A stretch of 64,000 nt of DNA from Aeromicrobium sp. CnD17-E. GTDB lineage: Bacteria; Actinomycetota; Actinomycetes; Propionibacteriales; Nocardioidaceae. Below the pieces are notes generated by a model, which made no database searches, had not been told where the DNA came from, and saw only the letters and a program-made list of their open reading frames with translations. The stretch's first letter is position 1, and each line of letters starts with the position of its first letter. Made by a program: the position numbers and the translations under genes. Location of the stretch: positions 1-64,000 of the forward strand of contig NZ_JAMXRU010000001.1 of NCBI RefSeq assembly GCF_024124745.1, written 5' to 3'. This document shows, piece after piece, positions 1 through 7,828 of the stretch.

Positions 1-1
1 C

Positions 2-1651
2 GACCCGGCGCTCACGGTGCTGCGCGCCCGGTACGCCGACCGCGAGGCGACACCCGAGGCGCTGGCCGCGGTCCGCGCCGAGCTCGGCCTCGACGCCGGA
101 CCGTTCGCCCTGCTCGGCCAGTGGGTGTTGGGGCTGCTGCGCGGCGACCTGGGCACGTCGTGGATCAGCGGACGTCCGGTCGGGCCGGGCCTGCTCGACA
201 ACCTGAGCGTGTCGCTCACGCTCGTGGGCTTCTCGCTCGTGGTCGCGTTCGTGGTGGCGGCCGCGAGCGTCGCCGTGGCGATGCGGGCGGGTCTGCGCGG
301 GCGTCCGTCGTTCGGGTCCGGGTCGGGGTCGGTGCTGCTGACCGCCCTGCCGGAGTTCCTGCTGGCGACGGTGCTGCTGCTCGTCGGTGCCGTGTGGCTC
401 GGCTGGTTCCCGCCGTTCGGCTGGGACGGTCCGGGCCAGGCGGTGCTGCCGGCCCTGGCGCTCGGCCTGCCGGCGGGCGGTCTGCTCGGCCGGCTCACGG
501 CCACGGCGGTGACGGCCGTGTTCACGGAGCCGTGGGTGACGACGTGGCGTGGCGCCAGCTTCAGCCGCCGCGAGGTGGCGCTGGCGGTGCTGCGTCGCGC
601 GGTGCCGTCGGTGCTGCCGCAGCTCGGTCTCGTGGTCGTCGGCCTGACGGGCGGCGCGGTGGCGGTCGAGGAGATCTTCGCGATCCCCGGCATCGGTCGC
701 GCGCTGCTCGGAGCGGCCGCCGCGCAGGACCTGCCCGCCCTGCAGGCCGGTCTGCTGCTCCTCGTGGTCGTCGCCGCCGTCGCGGGCGGGCTGGCGTCGC
801 TGGTCGGCCGGCTGATGCTCGGTCGGGCCGTCCGGTTGTCGGCGCTGTCGCTGCCGGAGCCGGTGGTGGTCCTGCGTCGTCGCGACCTGCTCGTCCCCGG
901 CGTGGCCGGCGCGCTCCTGCTCGTCGTCGTGGTCGCTGGCCTGCTCGGCGACCCGTCGACGTCGGCGCACCCCCGCCTCGCGCCGCCGTCGCCCGGGCTC
1001 TGGCTGGGTGCCGACGCCAGCGGTCGCGACCTGCTCGCCCGGGTCGGTCACGGCGCGCTCACCACCGTCGGCACGGGGCTCGTGGTGCTGGTCCTGTGCC
1101 TGCTGATCGGGCTGGCGATCGGGTGTCTCTCGCACGCCGCCACCGGACCGATCGAGATCGCGAACGCGGCGCCCCCGGTGCTCGCGGGCCTCGTCGTGGC
1201 CGCGGTCGCCGGACCGTCGCAGCTGGGTGCTGCGGTGGCGGTGACGGCGGTGAGCTGGGCGCCGCTCGCCGCGCACACGTCGGCGTTGCTGCGCGAGGCG
1301 AGGTCGCAGCCGCACGTGGCCGTGCTGCCGGTGCTCGGGGTCGGGCCCGTGCGCCGGCTCGTGCGGCACACGCTGCCCGCCGTCGTTCCGGCCGTCACCC
1401 GCCACGCAGCGCTGCGGCTCCCCGGCATCGTGCTCGCCCTGGCGTCGCTCGGCTTCCTGGGTCTCGGCGCGCGACCCCCTCGCCCGGAGTGGGGTCTGGT
1501 GCTCGCCGAGGGCTCCGCCTACGTCGAGCGTGCCCCGTGGACGGTGCTCGGCCCGGCGGGTGCGCTGGTGCTCGTGTCGGTGCTGTCGGTCGGCGCGACG
1601 GCCGTCCTCACCACCCGCCGGAGCGGGCGCGCCACCCCTACGGCTGCGTGA
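2..1651 (+). CDS. Fused dipeptide/oligopeptide-type ABC transporter permease (5' partial)
   Basis: This is an inner-membrane permease of the DppB/DppC family that would pass peptides, nickel or similar solutes. The reading frame is open to the left edge and the first visible residues (DPALTVLRARYADREATPEAL) match the region after the first membrane helix of DppB proteins, so the true start lies upstream. Residues of the visible part up to about 270 form a DppB-like unit (DLGTSWISGRPV; conserved loop EEIFAIPGIGRALL). From about 290 a second DppC-like unit follows (LGADASGRDLLARVGHGA). Two permease subunits that are normally separate proteins are thus joined in one chain. The solute-binding and ATPase subunits must lie outside the window. 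Its 3' end overlaps the convergent neighbour by 14 bases. Confidence 0.85.
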   Translation, partial: DPALTVLRARYADREATPEALAAVRAELGLDAGPFALLGQWVLGLLRGDLGTSWISGRPVGPGLLDNLSVSLTLVGFSLVVAFVVAAASVAVAMRAGLRGRPSFGSGSGSVLLTALPEFLLATVLLLVGAVWLGWFPPFGWDGPGQAVLPALALGLPAGGLLGRLTATAVTAVFTEPWVTTWRGASFSRREVALAVLRRAVPSVLPQLGLVVVGLTGGAVAVEEIFAIPGIGRALLGAAAAQDLPALQAGLLLLVVVAAVAGGLASLVGRLMLGRAVRLSALSLPEPVVVLRRRDLLVPGVAGALLLVVVVAGLLGDPSTSAHPRLAPPSPGLWLGADASGRDLLARVGHGALTTVGTGLVVLVLCLLIGLAIGCLSHAATGPIEIANAAPPVLAGLVVAAVAGPSQLGAAVAVTAVSWAPLAAHTSALLREARSQPHVAVLPVLGVGPVRRLVRHTLPAVVPAVTRHAALRLPGIVLALASLGFLGLGARPPRPEWGLVLAEGSAYVERAPWTVLGPAGALVLVSVLSVGATAVLTTRRSGRATPTAA

Positions 1652-2525
1652 ACTTCTGGCCCTGGTCGTCGCTGACGTAGCTCTGTGGGTCCTCGCCGAC
1701 CACGGCCGCGACGAGGGTGTCGTTGGCGGCGATGCCCCGGGCGGGGTCGCCGACGATGCAGCCGCCCGGCGCCCACGTGCGGCCCGAGTCCTTCGTGCTG
1801 AACAGCTGGGCGGCGCAGCCCTCGAAGCGGGCGAGCGCGTACCCGGCGTTGAACGTCGTGAACACGGCGGTGCGGCTGTTGTCGAGGCGACCGAGCAGCA
1901 GCCACTTGCCGCCACCGTCGCCGCTGCCGACGACGTCGCCGTCGATGCACGTGACGCGCGCGAAGTCGTCGTCGATCTGCGACAGCGACGAGAAGGTGCA
2001 ACCGGGCTTGGACTCACCCTTCGAGGGCGACACGGCGACGGTGGGGTCGGACGGCGACGTGTACCACCGGGTGATCGTCGGGTCGTCGACCCACGTGGCG
2101 CCGCCGTCGGTGGACGAACGCTGGCGGGCCTGGCAGTCCTCGCCGGCGCCGACGACGGTCACCTCGCCACCCGAGCGGGCCTGGACGGCGGTGATGACCT
2201 TGAGCTCGGGGTCGCGCTTGGTGGGTGACGCGCCGTTCTTCGTCGAGGTCCAGAGCGTGGCGTTCGTGCGGCCCTCGCAGGCGCCGCGGGTGGCGAACAC
2301 CCAGGTGCCGTCGTTCGCGAGGTCCATGCTGGCGGCCTGGGCGGGCTTGAAGTCGAACGCCTGCTGGTTCGTCTTGCGCTCCGGGGTGGGCGACTCGGTG
2401 GCGGCAGCCGGGCCGAGGCCGCTGCCGGGCGGCGCGCGGTGGACGTGCTGGAAGACCAGGACCACGAGCACGACGTCGACGAGGACGAACGCGACGAGCG
2501 CGATCAGGGACAGGGGCTTCGGCAC
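1638..2525 (-). CDS. Membrane-anchored protein with sialidase-type (BNR/Asp-box) repeats
   Basis: A 295-residue protein with one N-terminal membrane segment (residues about 5-27, LIALVAFVLVDVVLVVLVF) and an extracytoplasmic part containing several Asp-box repeats (GSGDGGGKW, STDGGATW, STKDSGRTW, SDDQGQKF). The repeats resemble those of sialidases and beta-propeller photosystem-stability-like proteins. No catalytic residues of sialidases are evident, so a glycan- or protein-binding propeller is more likely than an enzyme. The GTG start is chosen because a TAGACT box (2533-2538, minus strand) lies 7 bases before it, the leaderless arrangement seen at many genes here. Function unknown. Confidence 0.6.
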   Translation of the reverse strand: MPKPLSLIALVAFVLVDVVLVVLVFQHVHRAPPGSGLGPAAATESPTPERKTNQQAFDFKPAQAASMDLANDGTWVFATRGACEGRTNATLWTSTKNGASPTKRDPELKVITAVQARSGGEVTVVGAGEDCQARQRSSTDGGATWVDDPTITRWYTSPSDPTVAVSPSKGESKPGCTFSSLSQIDDDFARVTCIDGDVVGSGDGGGKWLLLGRLDNSRTAVFTTFNAGYALARFEGCAAQLFSTKDSGRTWAPGGCIVGDPARGIAANDTLVAAVVGEDPQSYVSDDQGQKFTQP

Positions 2526-2579
2526 GTGGCCGAGTCTAGGGGCCGGACGGCCCACCGGGGCCTACTCGCGCAGACCGGG

Positions 2580-2900
2580 TCACGTGATGTCGTCGGCGTC
2601 CCGACCCTGGGGTTCGGGGTAGTCGCCCACCCACCAGTCGGCGGTCTCGCGCAGCAGCGCTCCGGCCTCGGCGTGCCGCGGGTGTGCCTGGAACGCCCGG
2701 AACGCCGCCTCGCTCTCGAAGAGCGCGTTCTCGACGACCACGACGCCCTTGCGGGTGTCGTCGGAGACGCGCACGGTCCACTCGAGGACGCCCGGCAGGT
2801 CGTGCAGGCTCGCGAGCGCCGCGACGGCCGCGTCGCGGGTGGCGTCGTCGGTGCCGTCGTGCAGCCGGAAGAGCACGACGTGCCGGTACGGCTCGCTCAC
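2580..2900 (-). CDS. Stress-responsive Dabb (A/B barrel) family protein
   Basis: A 106-residue protein with the ferredoxin-like Dabb fold signature: an N-terminal HVVLFRLHDGTDD strand-loop, then a long helix and a second strand ending in the WWVGDYPEP segment. Dabb proteins are small dimeric barrels, often of unknown function and sometimes acting as cyclases or stress proteins. The GTG start overlaps the stop codon of the upstream metallo-beta-lactamase gene by four bases (GTGA), so both are probably translated from one mRNA. Specific role unknown. Confidence 0.75.
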   Translation of the reverse strand: MSEPYRHVVLFRLHDGTDDATRDAAVAALASLHDLPGVLEWTVRVSDDTRKGVVVVENALFESEAAFRAFQAHPRHAEAGALLRETADWWVGDYPEPQGRDADDIT

Positions 2901-3703
2901 TGGGCGGGGCCGTCGACGAGCTCGTCGGTGATGCGTCGGTCGTGCGCGGGGACGACGAGCACGTCGGGCAGGGAGGCGAGGCGTCGCAGCTCGCGGTGGT
3001 TGGCGCGGATGCGGGCGCGGTCGCGGCCGACGGTCTGCTCGAAGGCGCGGAGGGTGCGCACGGGCGCGAGCCGCTGGCCGTGGGGGCTGTGGTCGCTGAC
3101 GTGGCTGGCGTCGAAGACGGCGTCGCCCGCGTGCACGACGACCCCGTCGGGGGTCTCGACGGCGACGGCCGCGTGCCCGCGGGAGTGGCCGGGCATGGGC
3201 ACGAGCACGACGCCGGGCAGCACCTCGTGGCCGGTGAGGCCGTAGCGCCACTCGTCGCCGCGGCCCTCGTGCAGCACGAAGCGGGGGCCGTGCTCGAGCT
3301 GCTGCGGCCGGTAGCGGGTGCGGTCGAGCAGGTCGGGGTCGGTGACGGCGGCGGCGTGCTCGTCGGCGGTGGTGTGCACGGCGGCGTCGGGGAAGTCGGA
3401 CAGTCCGCCCGCGTGGTCGAGGTCGAGGTGGGTGAGCACGACGTGGGCGACGTCGGACGCGTCGAAGCCGCGGGCGCGCAGCTGGTGCAGGACGGTGCGG
3501 TCGGGGTCGCCGTCGGGTCGCAGCAGGTGGCGGATGGGCCCGAACCGGCGCGCGGGGTCGGTGACGTCGGCGGTGCCGAAGCCGGTGTCGACGAGGACGA
3601 GCCCGTCGTCGGTGTGCAGCAGGAACACGTGTGCGGGGAGCCCGGGGAGGGTGAGGGGGTTCATGACGGCTGCCCTGAGGTGCTCGACGCGCATGTCGCT
3701 CAT
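2897..3703 (-). CDS. Metallo-beta-lactamase-fold hydrolase
   Basis: A 268-residue cytoplasmic enzyme of the metallo-beta-lactamase superfamily, close in layout to N-acyl-homoserine lactonase-like and related hydrolases. The metal-binding signature is THLDLDHAGG at residues about 91-100, followed by HTTADEHAA, PMPGHSRGH (about 175-183) and HAGD. The second position of the usual HxHxDH is Asp rather than His (H92, D94, D96, H97), a variant that occurs in this superfamily. It is co-translated with the Dabb protein downstream. Substrate unknown; assignment as a quorum-quenching lactonase would be speculation. Confidence 0.8.
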   Translation of the reverse strand: MSDMRVEHLRAAVMNPLTLPGLPAHVFLLHTDDGLVLVDTGFGTADVTDPARRFGPIRHLLRPDGDPDRTVLHQLRARGFDASDVAHVVLTHLDLDHAGGLSDFPDAAVHTTADEHAAAVTDPDLLDRTRYRPQQLEHGPRFVLHEGRGDEWRYGLTGHEVLPGVVLVPMPGHSRGHAAVAVETPDGVVVHAGDAVFDASHVSDHSPHGQRLAPVRTLRAFEQTVGRDRARIRANHRELRRLASLPDVLVVPAHDRRITDELVDGPAQ

Positions 3704-3774
3704 GGTGGCAGAGGTGCGGTGTGTTGGGTCACGAACGGCGGTGGCCGGGTGGGGGCGCGCCCTAGGCTCGGGGG

Positions 3775-4197
3775 ATGCGCCGCTCCCCCACCCACGTCGT
3801 GCTGGCGCTCGCGTACCTGGCGGTGCTGGCAGCGATCGCGTTCTGGCCGACCCCGGTCGACCAGGGGGTGGACGTGCTGAACTCCTGGCCGGTGCGGTGG
3901 CTGGAGTCGTCGTTCGGGATGCCGCGCCCGACGGGTTACGACGTGGTGCAGACGGCAGCGAACGTCGTGCTGTTCGTGCCGCTCGGCTGGCTGGCGGTCG
4001 CGTTGACGCGGCTGTCGTGGTGGCAGGTGACGGCGGCGGGCTTCGTGCTGTCGTCGGGCATCGAGGTGGGTCAGGCGCTGCTGCGTCCGGAGCGGTTCGC
4101 GACGGTGTCGGACGTCGTCGCGAACACGTCGGGGGCGCTGCTGGGCGCGGTCGCGGCGACCGTCGCCCTGCGTCGTCGCGTGCCGGCGAGAGCCTGA
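3775..4197 (+). CDS. VanZ family membrane protein
   Basis: A 140-residue integral membrane protein with about four helices and VanZ-family hallmarks: NVVLFVPLG (about 63-71), SSGIEVGQALL (about 98-108) and the DVVANTSGALLGA segment near the C-terminus. VanZ itself gives low-level teicoplanin resistance; most members have unknown function. A TAGGCT box (3763-3768) sits six bases before the ATG, indicating leaderless transcription. It stands alone, upstream of a tRNA gene. Confidence 0.8.
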   Translation: MRRSPTHVVLALAYLAVLAAIAFWPTPVDQGVDVLNSWPVRWLESSFGMPRPTGYDVVQTAANVVLFVPLGWLAVALTRLSWWQVTAAGFVLSSGIEVGQALLRPERFATVSDVVANTSGALLGAVAATVALRRRVPARA

Positions 4198-4267
4198 GGG
4201 TCGGCCCGATTCGTCCTGCGCGGCGGGGCCTCGCTATCCTGTACCGGTTGCCGCCCGGCGGCGACGT

Positions 4268-4354
4268 GGAGATGTCGCATAGTGGCCTAGTGCGCCCGCC
4301 TGCTAAGCGGGTTGAGGGTTAAACCTCTCGCGGGTTCAAATCCCGCCATCTCCG
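4268..4354 (+). tRNA. tRNA-Ser (anticodon GCT)
   Basis: The acceptor arms GGAGATG (4268-4274) and CATCTCC (4347-4353) pair fully, with discriminator G at 4354. The anticodon stem CCCGC/GCGGG encloses the loop CTGCTAA with anticodon GCT at 4302-4304. A long variable arm is present, as expected for class II tRNA-Ser, and the T loop is GTTCAAATC. CCA is not encoded. The last 16 bases of the gene plus flank recur downstream in a tandem repeat. Confidence 0.95.
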
Positions 4355-4355
4355 C

Positions 4356-4404
4356 CGAATGCCGAAGGCCCCCAGCGCTCTTTGCTGGGGGCCTTCGGCA
4401 TTCG
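4356..4404 (+). terminator. Perfect 21-bp hairpin directly after tRNA-Ser(GCT)
   Basis: Arms 4356-4376 and 4384-4404 are perfect reverse complements with a 7-base loop GCTCTTT. The stem starts two bases after the tRNA end and could terminate or protect the tRNA precursor. No long T tract follows. The same loop and the inner stem CCCAGC recur in a second hairpin at 4466-4514. Confidence 0.6.
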
Positions 4405-4576
4405 ATGAAGGACGTCGGGATTTGGGAGGAGCGAGGAACGAGCGACGGTTCCCGCCATCTCCGCCAAACGATCGAGGACTCCCAGCGCTCTTTGCTGGGG
4501 GTCCTCGATCGTTTAACGAAGGCGTCGGGATTTGGGAGGAGCGGCGAGGGACGAGCGACGGTTCCCGCCACCTCCC
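4405..4576 (+). repeat. Tandem copies of tRNA-Ser 3' end plus spacer
   Basis: The block from the tRNA 3' end through hairpin and spacer is repeated. TCCCGCCATCTCCGCC at 4341-4356 in the tRNA recurs at 4450-4465 and, degenerate, near 4562-4577. The spacer with CGTCGGGATTTGGGAGGAGC and GACGAGCGACGG occurs at about 4413-4448 and 4522-4561. The unit is roughly 110 bp. No integrase or other mobile gene is visible nearby. Confidence 0.8.
4466..4514 (+). terminator. Second hairpin with the same loop as the tRNA-Ser hairpin
   Basis: Arms 4466-4486 and 4494-4514 are complementary over 21 bp with a single T/C difference that would be a G-U pair in RNA. The loop GCTCTTT and inner stem are the same as in the 4356-4404 hairpin, but the outer stem sequence is different, so stem pairing has been conserved while sequence changed. 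Confidence 0.55.
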
Positions 4577-4591
4577 CCAGCCCCGCCGACC

Positions 4592-4828
4592 TCAGCCTGG
4601 TCTACCCCTCCGAATCCACTGGTAGTCGCGGACCGATGAGAACAGCATCAGCGCACAGAGAGCTAGGGGAACACACGCGAGACCCACGAGGAATCGGCGG
4701 TTGCTCTCCGGCTCCCCTGCTCGCATGAACAGGATGAGCCACGCGAGGGCGAGGAAGAAGGCCGTCCGCAGGACGGCTTGCACCACGACGCACCTGCCCG
4801 TCTCGCACCGGCGGACCGATCGAGTCAT
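4592..4828 (-). CDS. Small hypothetical two-helix membrane protein
   Basis: A 78-residue frame with two hydrophobic segments (about AVLRTAFFLALAWLILFM and LVGLACVPLALCALMLF) separated by a short polar turn and ending in a basic tail. The ATG at 4828 is chosen because GAGGATGG lies some ten bases upstream; an earlier ATG at 4879 would add 17 unremarkable residues. It follows the toxin-locus genes on the same strand. Small membrane proteins are frequent at such loci, but there is no recognisable family, and it may also be a remnant. Confidence 0.4.
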   Translation of the reverse strand: MTRSVRRCETGRCVVVQAVLRTAFFLALAWLILFMRAGEPESNRRFLVGLACVPLALCALMLFSSVRDYQWIRRGRPG

Positions 4829-4918
4829 TTCTGATCCATCCTCACCGATCGCGCCCCGATGCCACGGAACCCTGGACAAGGTCTGACGACGCCCTCTGCG
4901 ACATCAGAAGCCCCGACC

Positions 4919-5227
4919 TCAGTCACCGAGAAACCGCAGCTCGACCTGACCCGACAGTTCGACCCCGATCCTGCACAACTCTCGGATTCGCATCAGGGCG
5001 TCCCTTCGGTTGTCTGCGATCTCGGTCGAGAGGCGCTGCAGCTCCATCTCGAGTGCCGGGAGTTCTCCCCGCGCAAACGTCGCGCAACCATACGGGTCGA
5101 TCCTACGAACGAGCGGGGAACCAGCTTGATGGTCGTCCGCAAGGACATACATCTCGAACAGCTCCCACCACACCTGAAGACCGTCGACGATCGCATCATC
5201 TCGCCACAGCTCAACGTTGATCGCCAC
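4919..5227 (-). CDS. Hypothetical protein, possible orphan immunity gene (5' end uncertain)
   Basis: A 102-residue acidic, soluble frame rich in Trp, Leu and Glu, with the composition of a real protein and lower GC than the surrounding chromosome. The GTG start has no clear ribosome site. Coding-like sequence continues upstream in frame for about 12 more residues (FWAHAVLDDVAV) to a stop codon, so the 5' end may be truncated. Its position next to an RHS/Hint toxin remnant and a likely immunity gene suggests an orphan immunity protein. This is inferred from context only. Confidence 0.45.
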   Translation of the reverse strand: MAINVELWRDDAIVDGLQVWWELFEMYVLADDHQAGSPLVRRIDPYGCATFARGELPALEMELQRLSTEIADNRRDALMRIRELCRIGVELSGQVELRFLGD

Positions 5228-5388
5228 CGCAACATCATCCAGAACAGCGTGCGCCCAAAAGGCTAGAACTCACAGAGTTCTCCCTCACATCCGGTGGGAG
5301 ACGAGGCGCGGCCAACGCCCTGTGCTCGAGCCTCACACGTGCGAGCCTCAGAGGCAGGGCGTATCGGACCGTGACGGACCACGCTCGC

Positions 5389-5787
5389 TCAGACGCCCCC
5401 TACGTCGATGTCGATCGCGTAGATGCGGCGAATGTCCTCTGCGAACTCCCCGCCTCCGTGGGGCGGGAGGTGAGACCACCACCATGGGCGGCCAGGCCGC
5501 ACCTCGACTCCGTTCTGCAACAGTCGTCGTAACCTCGTATCGGTCCTCTCGATTGAGGCTTCGTAGGCGAGCCAGTCCGGGAAGGTGCTTAGTTCCGGAT
5601 CTCCCATGACTTTCTCAAGAACGTCGCGCACTGATAGCTCGTTCTCGTACTCATAGAGACTCCCCGAGTAGCCGCTCAGGACATCAGCAGTAAATCCCTC
5701 CCAGTCCTCGCAGTACTCGCTCGGTCCGCGATCTGATCGCACTCCGCTCGGCAGGACCTTCGCGATGAACATGTCACGAAGCGTCAT
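5389..5787 (-). CDS. Candidate immunity protein for the adjacent Hint-domain toxin
   Basis: A 132-residue acidic soluble protein with no recognised motif (contains SEYCEDWEGFTADVL and ERTDTRLRRLLQNG). The ATG at 5787 overlaps the toxin stop codon (TGATG) and is preceded by GGAGG at a spacing of five bases, which fixes the start. A small gene immediately downstream of, and translationally coupled to, a polymorphic toxin is the standard position for the cognate immunity protein. That position is the only basis for the functional call. Confidence 0.6.
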   Translation of the reverse strand: MTLRDMFIAKVLPSGVRSDRGPSEYCEDWEGFTADVLSGYSGSLYEYENELSVRDVLEKVMGDPELSTFPDWLAYEASIERTDTRLRRLLQNGVEVRPGRPWWWSHLPPHGGGEFAEDIRRIYAIDIDVGGV

Positions 5788-7106
5788 CACTGCCTCCAAA
5801 AGTACTCGACGGGATCGCCGTCAGGTCGGAAGAACGTTCGAATCCTTCCATCCGATGTCCGCACCCCGAAGTGTCCAGTGCTTGGGTCGACCCTGAGCAG
5901 GTCCGTTCCTCTCATCTTCTCCAAAACACCGTCCCCGGCTGCTCCGCCCATGAAGTCCCTCGCTGCAACTCGGTATTCGGCCAACGAGGCAAACTCTGGC
6001 ATGTCGGCGCCACCTCGTTTCACAGCCGCGTCGCCTTTGTCGAGTACTACTCCCTTTGAATGCTTCGCGTAGTGCTTGAAGGCTTCGGCCTTCGATCCAA
6101 AGTCCGCAACCGATTCCACGGTTCCGCAGTTGTGAACAAGAGAGCCTGAGGCACCGACGTGATAGGTGTGAAGGCCTGACACTGTCAGGTTGTAGGCCGT
6201 TCCGCCTCGCCAACTGGACTGGTCGAGCCGACTAGAGCGACTCGTACCTCTGTCCCAGCGCAGGAGCAGCTCACCGCGTCGGAGCTCTTCGGCGTCCTTG
6301 AACCGGCCCTCGCTCTCGGACCAGAACGGGTGGTCCTCGGTCGTGGTGATCGTCTCGCCGTCGACCTTCAGATCCACCAGCGCATCACGGTGCTTCCACA
6401 CGTGCGTTACGGTCCGCGGACCCTTCTCGCCCGTCTTGGGATCAGTGGCCCAGACCTTCTCGCCGACCCTGACCTTCTCGATGGGCTTCTTGGACTTGTC
6501 CCCCATCAACACCAACGTGCGACCAGCGAACGAGTTCAACGAACACGCATGCTCACGTGGGCCCGAGCTCTTGCTGCTGCCCCCTCCGCCGCGCCTCGGA
6601 GCCTCCGTCTTCGCACTCGCCTTGCGCGCACCACCAGCACTACTGCTCGGTGAACGCTTGACCTTCGCCGCCAGCGACTTCAGCTCCGCAGCCTGCTTCG
6701 AGATCTGCCCATCGAGCTTGCTCAACGCCGCCGACGCAGCCCGCTCCGTCAGCACGTCGTTGAACGAACGGACGTTGTCGATCAGGTTCTTGACCTTCTT
6801 GATCGTCTTGCCGGCCTTGAAGATCGCCGCCCCAGCCGTCCCCGCGACCGCCCACGCGCACGCGCCGACATCGCGGTCCATCACGCACCGCTTGATGTCA
6901 CCCAGACCCGAGGCCTCCACCCCCAGATCGACCAACGCGCCCTTCCAGTCGAACTCCGCAGCAGCCTTCTTCGCCAACGCCTCGCGACGCGACATCGACG
7001 CCGCCAGCTCCGCCTCACCCCGACGCTGCAGCTCAGCCGCCGTGTAGATCGACCCGTCCGGACGAACCGTCTTGCCCGTCTCACGAGTCTTCCCGTTCTC
7101 CGTCAC
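5787..7106 (-). CDS. Hint-domain polymorphic toxin, C-terminal part of an RHS-type protein
   Basis: A 439-residue protein. An Ala/Lys-rich helical section (about 1-170) is followed by a Hint (hedgehog/intein) self-cleavage domain starting with CSLNSFAGRTLVLM, containing TTEDHPFW and ending VSGLHTYHVGASGSLVHNC. The last ~115 residues (KHYAKHSKGVVLDKG, YRVAARDFM, HFGVRTSDGRIRTFFRPDG) resemble BECR-fold RNase-type toxin tips. The GTG at 7106 overlaps the stop of the RHS core frame by four bases (GTGA); a GTG at 7133 is also possible. In intact relatives RHS core and Hint-toxin are one chain, so either a frameshift split the gene or the tip is now translated by coupling. Lower GC than the neighbours suggests transfer. 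Confidence 0.7.
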   Translation of the reverse strand: MTENGKTRETGKTVRPDGSIYTAAELQRRGEAELAASMSRREALAKKAAAEFDWKGALVDLGVEASGLGDIKRCVMDRDVGACAWAVAGTAGAAIFKAGKTIKKVKNLIDNVRSFNDVLTERAASAALSKLDGQISKQAAELKSLAAKVKRSPSSSAGGARKASAKTEAPRRGGGGSSKSSGPREHACSLNSFAGRTLVLMGDKSKKPIEKVRVGEKVWATDPKTGEKGPRTVTHVWKHRDALVDLKVDGETITTTEDHPFWSESEGRFKDAEELRRGELLLRWDRGTSRSSRLDQSSWRGGTAYNLTVSGLHTYHVGASGSLVHNCGTVESVADFGSKAEAFKHYAKHSKGVVLDKGDAAVKRGGADMPEFASLAEYRVAARDFMGGAAGDGVLEKMRGTDLLRVDPSTGHFGVRTSDGRIRTFFRPDGDPVEYFWRQ

Positions 7107-7828
7107 GCGGCACGGACTCGGCCCTCCGTGCACGTCACCCGGTGACCATCGGGATCCATCATGTTCACCGGATTGCCGTTCACGTACGTGTACGTGTTCG
7201 CCGTCAACGGATCCGTCGTCACCGACAGGTCCGTCGGAGGCGCAGCCACCCGATACGTGTCCGGCGTCGTGAACGCCGCATCCGACGGGTCGTACGTGCG
7301 CGTGCCCAGCTGGTAGGAGCCCGTCGACCCGTCACGCGCCTGCCCGCGGTACCAGAGGCTGTTCGCCGTGGCGCTCATCGCCGTCCCCGAGCGGCAGACG
7401 TCGTTGCCGCCCGTGGTCGCCGGGTTCACCGGGTTGCCGAACGGATCCAACGGCGCAGCACATTGCACCGCATCATCGGTCCCGACGACGGTCGTCACGT
7501 TGCCCCGACCATCGGTGTCCAGGAACGCCTTCCCCGCACCCGCACCGGACTGCTCGTAGGCCATCGCCTGACCATCGGCACCCAGCTGGTAGACGATGTC
7601 CGGCGCCGAGTTCGCGCCGTTGACCGCATCGGTCTGACCCACCATGGTCGTCGTCATGCCGTCATAGACGTTGCGGGGCGTCACGTTCGCCGCCGCGACA
7701 CTGTCGCCCGTCACCGCCATCGAGCGCTGACGATCCAGCCCGTCATAGGTGTACGTCGTCGAGCGCCCGCCATCGGACCCGCAGCGTTGCGCCCCGGACT
7801 GGTCCTGGGTCTTGATTGGCGGTAACGG
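7103..7828 (-). pseudogene. RHS-repeat core remnant, 5'-truncated
   Basis: The frame reads through RHS repeats (TTYTYDGLDRQ; NVYDGMTTTMVGQ; DTDGRGNVTTVVGTD) to the RHS-associated core signature (YQLGTRTYDPSDAAFTTPD ... YTYVNGNPVNMMDPDGH). Intact RHS proteins exceed 1000 residues; here only about 240 codons remain, bounded upstream by the TAG that also ends the next gene, with no plausible start. The frame stops 12 residues after the DPDGH motif, where intact proteins continue into the toxin. It is therefore the 3' stump of a secreted or contact-dependent RHS toxin gene. Confidence 0.75.

Noticed and set aside
2897-3703. Quorum-quenching AHL lactonase
   Set aside because: The metal motif is a variant (HLDLDH) shared by many hydrolases and nothing specific to lactonases was seen.
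4268-4600. Prophage or integrative element inserted at tRNA-Ser
   Set aside because: No integrase, excisionase or phage genes lie between the duplicated 3' ends; at most scars remain.
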